A stretch of 64,000 nucleotides of DNA from Bedellia somnulentella (lineage: Eukaryota > Arthropoda > Insecta > Lepidoptera > Bedelliidae): the NCBI GenBank assembly GCA_963576735.1, contig OY755175.1:18988401-19052400 (forward strand), in the 5' to 3' direction. A program made the translations under genes and the position numbers. The notes below the pieces were generated by a model. It saw only the letters and a program-made list of their open reading frames with translations. It had not been told where the DNA came from and did not search any database. Positions 21,956-30,920 of the stretch are shown here, piece after piece. Numbering within the stretch: the first letter of the stretch is position 1; every line of letters begins with the position of its first letter.

Positions 21956-22903
21956 TTGCTATCAATGCGGCGCTTAACGAAACAACAGAGATAGTGAGTT
22001 AAATAGGGTTGATATAAATAACCTATTAATCCAACTTTACACTAGAAACCCCACGGTAACACACCCCTACAGACCCATATTAAATACTAGTGGATCGTCC
22101 CAGCTTCGCACGGGTAGCGTTGTTTTTTTAAATATCTGAGGTTTCTTTCTTCAGTCACTGCTCAAGCATTGTGAAATTCAGCGCAATGTTTTCAATTTAT
22201 TAAATTTATAGCACTCCCTAAACAGTGTAATTTGGTGATTTTAAATGCGCTTTGATGAACGGTTCAGTATTTCCGTTTAATAGCAAATTTTGGAATAAAA
22301 CGCTATGAAGTATTTATAACAATCTAAAAAATAAATCATTACGTGATGTAGAATGCAACTACTGGCGCCATCTAGTATGTTATATGTAAATTAGTAAAGA
22401 TTTGGTTTCGATCACGGGCGCGATGGCTTATTTTATGTATAATTTCGGTGTTTATCTACCGATTTCTATGATTCTTTTTTTATTGAATAGGTAATAATGT
22501 TACCTTTTTTAAATTTGGGATGAGTGAGAGATTTACAAACGTAAGAGTAAACAAATATAATCAGAATGATCTGAACTGCTAAGCTATCAGGAATTACACG
22601 TGTTATTGTGAGTTAACCGTAAAAGATAGACATAAACTGTTAAGGATTTTTTTAGATAATTTTATGAAGAATATTTTCGTCACACATGATTTCCATGTAA
22701 GTTTAACCATTGAGTCTGCACACGCGACGGAAGCTTTCAAAATGGAGTAACTTCTCCCGTTTTCCCCAAAATTTCCCAAAATTCCCCTTTACTACTCTGC
22801 TGGAAAGTATACAAAAACCTGCGCAGGTGTATGAAAAATAATTGTACCAAGTTTCGTTAAAATCCGTCGAGTAGTTTTTGTTTCCATAAGGAACATACAA
22901 ACC

Positions 22904-22945
<42 letters not shown>

Positions 22946-23202
22946 AAGACAGACAGACAGACAAAAATTTTACTGATTGCATTTTTGGCATCAGTATCGA
23001 TCCCTAATCACCACCTGATGGTTATTTTGAAAATATATTTCATGTACAGAATTGACCTCTCTACAGATTTATTATAAGTACTAGCAGCCCGTCCCGGCTT
23101 CGCTCGGGCATGAATTATCATTAACATTTTGTTTTTTATTTTATTACTTGTATTATTATTTTAATATATTTTTTTTAAGTTTTAAGCTATGTTATATTTT
23201 TT

Positions 23203-23620
23203 TGCTGTGTAGTGTCGGCTTAGAATAGCACTACCCCATTTCTTCCGGTGGGTGTACGTAAGAGGCGACGAACGGTTTTGGGGCTTTTGAGGGATTTTTG
23301 GGCGATGCGGTTGGTGACCCATCACCAACAACCTTTATTTCACCATCTTTTCCCCACACAACTTCCAAAAGTACATACATACATATACTCACATACATAT
23401 ACTTGTTGGTGATGGTCTCCAACCGCATCGCCCAAAATCCCTTAAAAGCCCCAATACCGTTAGTCGCCTCTTACGTACACCCACCGGAAGAAATGGGGTA
23501 GTGCTATTCTAAGCCGACACTACACAGCATACTTCCAAAAGTGGCTGAGGAATTTCTGATTCCTTAGCTCTGGCTACCCCTTCTAGGGATTTATAGCCGT
23601 GAGTATATGTATGTATGTAT
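23203..23620 (+). mobile_element. SINE-A copy interrupted by a second SINE-A
   Basis: The outer copy is 23203-23372 joined to 23543-23620. It is complete from CTGTGTAGTGTCGG to TATG repeats and is flanked by GTTATATTTTTT at 23191-23202 and 23621-23632. It is inserted in Helitron D. Confidence 0.9.
23373..23530 (-). mobile_element. Inner SINE-A copy, 12-bp TSD
   Basis: A minus-strand SINE-A with a deleted middle lies inside the outer copy. The duplication ACTTCCAAAAGT (23361-23372 and 23531-23542) is itself SINE-A sequence, which proves the order of insertion. Confidence 0.9.
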
Positions 23621-23706
23621 GTTATATTTTTTGGTATTTATATTTAGATATATTTTTTTATTTTTTTATTATTCATAATGAGTAATTACATCAAAAGCCA
23701 TTCAAT

Positions 23707-24060
23707 TTATAGAGTTAGAGCTTCCCTGTAAACAATATTTGACGTTGTTGTATTTTGGGGCAGCAAAATGAATTGATGTTCAGGAGCTCCCACCCGCGAC
23801 AGGCCAACGTACAGTTGACCGTGAGTAAAACAATTCTTTCGCAGGTCAATCCCTACTAATTTGAAGGTTTGGCCTTGGAACTTATTAATTGTTAAAGCAA
23901 AAGATGTTTTAACCGGAAATTGTAGCCGTTTAAATGGAATTGGCAGATCAGTTGGGATCATCGGTATCCTCGGTATATGAGCTAATTGACCGGCTGCTGG
24001 GCCAGTGATAATAGTCGCTACAATTAAATTTTGCTTTAACTCTTTGATAAGCAGCCTCCC
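23707..24060 (-). pseudogene. Helitron Pif1-like helicase, C-terminal remnant
   Basis: The minus frame reads continuously from a diverged GYGRLLIKEL segment through VATIITGPAAGQ, IPMIPTDLPIPFKRLQFPVK, FALTINKFQGQTF and HGQLYVGLSRV to a stop. These blocks match the C-terminal helicase part of Helitron RepHel proteins. TINKFQGQ and LYVGLSRV correspond to the late superfamily-1 helicase motifs. The Rep nuclease and the Walker motifs are absent, so it cannot drive rolling-circle transposition. Its orientation agrees with Helitron D (5' end at 24671). Confidence 0.85.
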
Positions 24061-24675
24061 GTACCCCTTCGTGACGCCTGCAACAACTTACTATGCATAG
24101 CTAATCGAGCGGAGTTTTATCTATTTTTTTAATTCGAGATAACTTTCGAATGGAATGTTCGAATTGAATAATTCAAAAAGTAATATAAGGGTATTGAAGT
24201 AGTCTGAAATAATATATACGTTTTTTATAAGGATTAGATAGGTACAAATAAAGAACCTTTTCTAAAGCAGGATTTTAATTTAATTTTTAAGTAATTTTAT
24301 AAAATGACGCTTGTTGTGAGATAACTATAATAGTTAGAGACATGCTGTCTGGGCATTTTTTTTAGATAATGATGTGTTCTATAAAATTGTAGTACATAAT
24401 TTTATTCTATTGTCAATAGTTTTCGCAGCGCACGCGATGTAAGGTTTTTTTTTGGTATTTCTTTAACACCTTGGGTTACATTTTTGAAGTTTACGTAAGG
24501 ATCCTTAATTTTTTTTGAAAATGAAATATAGCCTATGTCACTCAGGAATAGTGTAGCATCAAAACAGTGAAAGAATTTTTCAAATCCGTCCAGTAGTTTT
24601 GGAGCCTATTCAATTCAAACAAACAAACAAACAAAAAATCAAACCTTTCCTCTTTATAATATTAGTATAGATAGA

Positions 24676-26288
24676 TAAACTCAAAGATTAAACCTTGACC
24701 CATCGAAAATTGCGACGCTAAATTCCCTTTCAATGTATCAAATATTAGTCCCACAAAAGTTCGCGTCATCGGATTAAAACTTATTTAATACGCAACAAAG
24801 AAAGGCAACGTTAATACAAGGTACAGTTTGCTAAGTCCCATTCTCTCCACGTTCCAGATAAATGAGACATCCCGATCCCGGTTAGTGTGTCTGCCTGTTC
24901 GCAGAACCCATCTGTCCTTTATTAGTTAAGCTTTGGACTAACATCATAAATTCGTGACTTGGTTTTTTGTATCGCTTTCTCGATTCGGGACATGATTATT
25001 CTGTGCTTCGATTATGTATATTTATGTATGGAGATGTAAGTTGTTTAATTTATGTGTTTGTAATGTTTATAAATGTCCATATTGGCTAACATAACAAAAA
25101 CGTGAAAAGAGGAGAAAAATTTACAAATAAACAGTTTTTAATATCTCTTGCAGGCAACCTTTGAATGGTTATCACTTTTCATATTTTTGTCGTCATTATC
25201 TTTTATCACTTCAATGGTACTTATAACATAATATATTTTATATGCATACTGATATTGCTTAAACCTTGGTTTCAATGAAAATTTTTCATTTTTAAAAACA
25301 CCTCGCTCCACGCTTAAATGATTTTTTTTTGTAAGTTTAACTGTGAAGTAATTTTTGTATTCCTATTAAATTTTATCAATGCGATCATATCAACAAACAC
25401 TATTAGCAAAAACAAACAGTGTGACACAAATGAAAAGGAAAAAGGTAAGGTATTTTGCGATGCATGATATCATTATTTGGAGGGAAAAATTTTTATAATC
25501 AATTTACATCCGTAACATAATTGTTTTGAGCAAATATGTGGCATTTTAAGGGTTTTTTACGGTTAAATGAAACAGAATTTGTTTTTCATAGTAATTGTAT
25601 TTGGTACTAAATTGGTTGATTTTTTGTTAAAAGAACTCTGTATCTCAAAAGCTGCTCAGTGTTTCTTGTGCTAACAATTTTCCGTAAATAATATTTATTG
25701 AGCTTATAGCAAGTAGTTTTCAGATAATTTACTTTTGTTTTAAAAGATTTGATGATTTGGGATTGTTCATCTTATAAACTTTCAGACATATCACTAACGA
25801 TTTCGATGTTTTAATCGTATATATTTTTTTAATGTTACGTTCTCATATCTTAAAGCTTTTTACAGTTTACACCTACGTATAAATTTTCAAATACGTAGTT
25901 AAGCAATTAAAGAGTCTTTTTCAGGCTAGGGGTTGTACAATGCAAGTCGTCAGTTCGATCCGATTTAGCTTAGGTACACTCCTTTGCCCCGCCAGGGCGG
26001 CGCCGCTCAGCTGCCCGGCACACATAAAGTCATGGTGAAGCCGCATAGGCCACAGGGCCAGCAGCATCCAATCCATTCGAAAAAAAAACAGTCGTCATTA
26101 GTAAAAATTCAAAAGATACAAAGTTCAAGCAAACTATATGTGACCACGGATCGTTCAAAATTGTGGATCGTCAGGCCGTTACTCTACTGAGGTTGGGCGA
26201 AATACTAATAGATGCAACTGACAAGGCACCATTGTGGAAAAAAAATGCTTTGAGGTACACAAAAGACGCACTTGAAGCAAAAGCAAAC
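24676..26288. other. No recognisable gene
   Basis: AT-rich sequence, with one GC-rich island near 25975-26060 (CCCCGCCAGGGCGGCGCCGC). The 68-codon frame at 25984-26190 over it has no known domain. A CAG at 25922-25924 could be an acceptor, but there is no supporting structure. Confidence 0.4.
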
Positions 26289-26293
26289 AAAAA
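26289..26293 (-). terminator. Pol III T-run terminator of minus 5S gene
   Basis: Five Ts directly after the 3' GGC on the minus strand. Confidence 0.75.
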
Positions 26294-26411
26294 GCCAACA
26301 TCACGCTGTGTTCCCAAGCGGTCACCCATCTAAGTACTGACAGCGCCCGACGTTGCTTAACTTCGGTGATCGGACGAGAACCGGTGTATTCAACGTAGTA
26401 TGGAAGTTGGC
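26294..26411 (-). rRNA. 5S rRNA: 5S ribosomal RNA gene (minus copy)
   Basis: On minus, from GCCAACTTCCATACTACGTTG to GTGATGTTGGC, about 118 nt, matching insect 5S rRNA along its whole length. The Pol III internal control elements are present (AAGTTAAGCAACGTCGGGC and GTCAGTACTTAGATGGGTGA). It ends at a T run. One base near the 5' end (ACTTCC for ACGTCC) differs from the plus copy. The sequence upstream resembles that of the plus copy, so the pair is an inverted duplication. Whether it is expressed or a silent orphan copy cannot be told. Confidence 0.9.
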
Positions 26412-26639
26412 GACAATAAGACTCACAGTCATAATCACTACGTAGATAAAGACAATAGCTGCTGTTATTATCATGTTACATACTGTATGACGTCATCAAG
26501 CATCGGCAGCAGATATGCGATGTATCATACTACAGTTCCTTGAAAGGAATAGACAGACGACTAAACGAACCCAAATTCTATGTCCTTATTTTTGCATATG
26601 CATCATAGGTTTATAACTATTCTTCTTCTATATCACGCT

Positions 26640-26903
26640 GTGCACGTTTTGCATTGACAGTGTACTCACGTGATAGGGGGCAGGCCTATCGCCGTTTTGT
26701 ACGAATTCACTGTCACATGACTAAGTACAACTCAGCCATGTGGGTTTCCTCACGATGTTTTCCCTCACCGTTAGCAACCATGATAAATTAACCACACATA
26801 TGTCTTTAGAAAAGACAAATTGGTGTAGGCCCGACCCGGGATTTGAACACTAGTCGCTTGCACGTTAACCGGTGTTCTATCCATTGAGGTATCACGTCGT
26901 TTT
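26640..26903 (-). mobile_element. SINE-B copy lacking its 3' tail
   Basis: The tRNA-like head (ATACCTCAATGGATAGAAC, GTTCAAATCCCGG) and body are present. The hairpin and TTATG tail are missing because the copy breaks off at GTGCACGTTTTGC. It lies between the two 5S genes. Confidence 0.83.
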
Positions 26904-27018
26904 TAATATCGTACTATAATAGAAATACCGGAAATACGAAGAATAATACAGTAACCGTCGCTTCCTCATCCGAGAGGCATCTTTTGCCAGGTCTACCCAT
27001 CTCTAAAACTCGTAAAAT

Positions 27019-27627
27019 AAAATAATTTTTAACAAAAAGAAAACCGACTTCATAGTTGGAAAAACAACCGAAAATAAACAATCTAGTACTAAAAAGTACG
27101 AAATAAGTTTTTTAATTGAATATGAGTACTGTGATTAATACCTTAGCAATTTCTTTATTCCACTCGCGTCAGTTCAACCTACTTAAATATTACAACTCTC
27201 TTAAATTAATTTTTGAGTCGGTGCCAGTCAAACAAAAGTAAATTCACCCTACTATCTATCTCTGATTATTACAATCTAAACAATATATATCTATCGCCTA
27301 ACGTTTTAAATGGTAATACGTACAAAAATCAATTTACCCTACAACTACAAGGTACCCTACATTTTACATGTATATGAAGTACGAAATACACACTTCTTAT
27401 TATCAATTATCATCGAGACTGGCACCGGCTCAAAAATTAATTTAAGAGAATTTTAAGATTAAGGTAGGTTGAACTGACGCGAGTGGAATAAAGAAATTGC
27501 TAAGGTATTAATCACAGTACTCATATTCAATTAAAAAACTTATTTCGTACTTTTTAGTACTAGATTGTTTATTTTCGGTTGTTTTTCCAACTATGAAGTC
27601 GGTTTTCTTTTTGTTAAAAATTATTTT
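27019..27627. mobile_element. Foldback element with about 210-bp arms
   Basis: AAAATAATTTTTAACAAAAA at 27019 and its complement ending at 27627 begin two inverted arms that match over about 210 bp. They include AAAACCGACTTCATAGTTGG and end at GGTGCCAGTC / GACTGGCACC. About 185 bp of unrelated DNA lies between. No frame is present. It sits midway between the divergent 5S genes. Confidence 0.82.
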
Positions 27628-27930
27628 TTGTAAGGTTTTACTTAAAATTTGGAGAAGGTTCGAAAGTAAGTGAAAAAATTAAAAAGTTATGAGGATAAAT
27701 TTTAAAATCTTTATTTTTTTCTTCGCTTGACAGAGTCAGCCAAATATGAATGATTGTAGCTTAGCTAAATTTGTAATGTTATGCGAAGCGAACATAGAGA
27801 CTGACTGTCTGTGTATTCCTTATCGCATATCTGCTGCCGATGCTTGATGACGTCATACGGTATATATCATGATATACCAGTAGTTATTGTCTTTGTCTAT
27901 GAACTGATTGTAACTGTGAGACGTATCATC

Positions 27931-28048
27931 GCCAACGTCCATACTACGTTGAATGCACCGGTTCTCGTCCGATCACCGAAGTTAAGCAACGTCGGGCGCT
28001 GTCAGTACTTAGATGGGTGACCGCTTGGGAACACAGCGTGATGTTGGC
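27931..28048 (+). rRNA. 5S rRNA: 5S ribosomal RNA gene (plus copy)
   Basis: It starts GCCAACGTCCATACTACGTT and ends GTGATGTTGGC, followed by TTTTT. The region CCGATCACCGAAGTTAAGCA and the control element GTCAGTACTTAGATGGGTGA are intact. From memory, insect 5S has GCGCGGTCAG and ACACCGCG; here both copies have GCGCTGTCAG and ACACAGCG. The two changes are complementary in the helix, so pairing is kept. One T (GTTGAATGCACC) distinguishes it from the minus copy (GTTGAATACACC). The product would join the large ribosomal subunit. Confidence 0.92.
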
Positions 28049-28053
28049 TTTTT
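28049..28053 (+). terminator. Pol III T-run terminator of plus 5S gene
   Basis: TTTTT immediately after the mature 3' end. Confidence 0.8.
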
Positions 28054-28287
28054 GGTGTGTGTTTGTTTGCTTTTGTTTGAAAGTAAAAAGTTGTTTGTTT
28101 AAAAGTTGTTTATAAGTATATCACGTATGCATTTCGCACGGTGCGCCCAACCTCTCTAAAGTAGCGGCCCGATGATCTACAATTATTTCGAACGATTATT
28201 GGAATTATTGGGGCACAGGTCTATTTTATGATGTGTATGCGAATATAAAGATATATAAGTTGGGTTATTCTTCATGCTATTTATTGA

Positions 28288-28326
28288 GTCTGTCTATTCC
28301 TTCCAAGAAACTGCAGCATGATACAT
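28288..28326 (+). repeat. Possible start of a next 5S repeat unit
   Basis: GTCTGTCTATTCCTTCCAAG and ATGATACAT here match, with few changes, sequence found upstream of the minus 5S gene (26505-26560, complement). Its recurrence downstream of the plus 5S gene suggests a truncated tandem 5S repeat. Confidence 0.5.
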
Positions 28327-29170
28327 GATGATTTCGATATTAACAGTCGTCGTTGCGACTACCGTTTACAAAGTAAATAATCTTCATAGAATAGAGGATA
28401 CTAAGTTTGTGATAATCTTATTAAAATACGAGTATATGCAACGTTTTCTTCTATCACCCAACAATAGCATAAAACCTATTCGTTTGACACCCACGAGAAG
28501 AAGGATTGAGAAGTTTTGAACAATACAATCTAGTATGAATAATTGAATTACTTAACCTGTTTCTCTAAGAAACTGTAAAATGTTAATCCCTAGTTGGTAT
28601 CGTTTCGTTTAATTGAATATAACAATTACTTACGTTTCAATACAATAGAAGCTGCTCAGGATTTCATTACTGAAGATGCCATTAAGGTTGATCGAAGAAT
28701 AGCAATCACAACGTGGGCGAGGTGAATAGTCACGCAAAGTACCTTCGCGCATTTTGCCGAAATACGGAATTCACGAAATACCTTCATATTAAATTGATTA
28801 CGTAGCGGAGGTACTTTATGATTTGATTTTTGTGTTCGAAATTTATAAATTGTTGCACTACCCTATATTTTTGCGTGGGTGTATGAAGTGATTTAAGGCA
28901 TAAGCTTTTAAGTAATTCAATAAATATTAAATCTTTTTTTTAGACTATGACAGTTCATATATAGTTATTGGCACCTTAATAAAAACCTTAAATTAGTTTT
29001 TAAAGCAATTAACCAACAATGTGGTTATATGGTGCTTCCGATCGGTCCATCATACGCAGTAGTCGTGCTTAATGTTGCTGTTTTTGCCATTTTAATTTAA
29101 AGAAATTTAGATACTTAAAAGTAACTGATAAATTAGGAGCACAAAGATTCGAAGGAGTTTTTCTAAATCG
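28327..29170. other. No recognisable feature
   Basis: AT-rich; no gene or repeat recognised. Confidence 0.45.
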
Positions 29171-29452
29171 TTATCTAATCTGTCTGACTCATCGTGCTGT
29201 GAATCACTGAGCGCCGCTTGTGGTTGTTTTGGAGGGGAGACGTATTACTCCGTCGCAAATGCTGAGTGAGTGATCTCTTTCTATCATTGTCATAGTACTA
29301 CGTTTTAATTCACGCTGACCGCTGACATCCCCACCGTGCGCTATAAACCAGTTTGGAATCTATGAAACTGATTCCGAGAGTCCGCTATTGTACTAGGAGC
29401 TCATACTTTTACAAAGCTGCATTTGTTATCTTTGATTTATTACTTCTGAGAT

Positions 29453-30406
29453 ATGAATAAGTCAAACAAAACCGTGCGCACTCCACCTAAGGCGCAATCT
29501 TGCAGTTTAAAATCAGCAATGTCTACATCGGAACCAAATATGTCAACTAGCGAAGACGATTCAAATTTTATGACGCAGAGAGCTAAACGCCAGAGGGTAG
29601 ACAGTGAGAGTATCTCCTTGGAACTAAACTCCTTTAAAAACGAAATGATGACATTACTCAACACATTTATTTCGTCTCAAAACAATAGAATTGACTTATT
29701 GGATAAACGCATTCAGACAATTCAAGACCAAAACCAAAAGATCCATTCCACTAACCAGGACATCGAAAAGGCTATGAATGTTCTATCCTTAGACATTAAA
29801 TCTATTGAAACAAAAATTAATAATTTGGAGGATGAACGTAAACTTCTGGAGTCGAATATGCTGATTATGGATGATAAGTTGGATAACCTTGAAATTTCAT
29901 CACTTAAAACCTGTGTTGAACTACGAAATGTCCCTAAAGTATCCAAAGAATCGAAAATAGACTTATATAACTATGTAACGAAGCTGTGCAATACGATAAA
30001 GTTACAAATTACTCAACACGATATTCGCGATGTTTACCGCCTACCGTCAAAGAGGGATAAAATGTATTCATCGATTGCGATTGATTTAAATAATACTTTA
30101 TGTAAATCATTATTCCTTAGTGCCGTTAAAAAGTTCAATCAAGACTACCCATCCAGCCAAATAAACTCGACTCATCTTGGAATACCCGACATCAAACAAA
30201 AAATTTATATATCTGAACTAATTATTCCGAAAATGAAACGTCTTCTGTTTTTGGCAAAGGACTTCGCATTAATACATAAATACACATTTGTATGGACATC
30301 AAATGGACGAGTGTACATGCGGAAAGCTGAGGGAATGCCCCATATATTGGTTAAGAACGAAAATCAGCTAATTGAGATGAAAAAGAATCTTAATGACAAT
30401 AAATGA
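29453..30406 (+). CDS. LINE ORF1 protein, coiled coil plus FP25K-like C-terminus
   Basis: A 317-residue frame with no interruption. The N-terminus is polar and Ser/Thr rich (to about residue 45). A long heptad-rich segment follows (about 55-155), then a C-terminal region holding LKTCVELRNVP, DIRDVYRLPSK and HKYTFVWTSNGRVYMRK. This resembles the nucleic-acid-binding FP25K-like domain found in ORF1 proteins of several insect LINEs. Such proteins coat element RNA and help target-primed reverse transcription. The next feature downstream is ORF2 in the same orientation. The family call comes from recalled motifs; a domain search would settle it. Confidence 0.78.
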   Translation: MNKSNKTVRTPPKAQSCSLKSAMSTSEPNMSTSEDDSNFMTQRAKRQRVDSESISLELNSFKNEMMTLLNTFISSQNNRIDLLDKRIQTIQDQNQKIHSTNQDIEKAMNVLSLDIKSIETKINNLEDERKLLESNMLIMDDKLDNLEISSLKTCVELRNVPKVSKESKIDLYNYVTKLCNTIKLQITQHDIRDVYRLPSKRDKMYSSIAIDLNNTLCKSLFLSAVKKFNQDYPSSQINSTHLGIPDIKQKIYISELIIPKMKRLLFLAKDFALIHKYTFVWTSNGRVYMRKAEGMPHILVKNENQLIEMKKNLNDNK

Positions 30407-30920
30407 CTATATATTATTCCTTTTCACAAAATAAAGTGCACTCATATTTTTGTCTCCTATTTCACCTACTGCTTTCTTAATAGTGAATTTAAAAGTTTCC
30501 TAATTTGTTTATCATTAGATTTAAGTTTATTTTTTAAGCATATAGTTTTAAAAATTACCACAAGTTTATATTTTACAATACTTTATACATATTTCATATA
30601 CTTCTTATTAAATAGTTTACTTATATTTTATTTCACAATTTATTTACCTAATAAAAAAGTTTACTTGTTGCATGCACAATTTATATACATAAAATATCAT
30701 ATTTATCATATATTAAATAAAATTAATACACATCCTGACACACAATTAACTATTCTTGTGCTTTATGTATTATACACATTCAGAATTAGTTTCATATTAT
30801 ATAAGGAAATCGCTATTTCACTTAATCATATATCTCAAGTTATACTTTTCCGAGAAATCTCCTTAAAAATTATTCTGGAAACTACTGGCTACAGCTCACA
30901 TTTACATTTCACTTTCGATT

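Larger units (their letters stand above)
23081..24671 (-). mobile_element. Helitron D, decayed autonomous type
   Basis: On minus it begins with TCTATACTAATATTATAAAG and ends with a GCCGGGACGGGCTGCTAG-type terminus at 23081. It sits between A and T of Helitron C. It keeps a piece of a Pif1-type helicase (23707-24060) and has an AAACAAACAAAC microsatellite near the 5' end. A SINE-A with another SINE-A inside interrupts it at 23203-23620. Confidence 0.87.
22087..24675 (-). mobile_element. Helitron C, interrupted by Helitron D
   Basis: Helitron C occupies 22087-23080 plus the last four bases at 24672-24675. The 3' end is CTAG at 22087. Its 5' terminal sequence TCTA|TACTTATAA is split after the fourth base by Helitron D. 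With D removed, the end is exactly that of copies A, B and E. No coding capacity. Confidence 0.88.

Noticed and set aside
26294..28048. 5S-derived SINE (SINE3 type)
   Set aside because: Each 5S sequence is complete and followed at once by a T-run terminator, with homologous upstream DNA and no retroposon body or target duplication.
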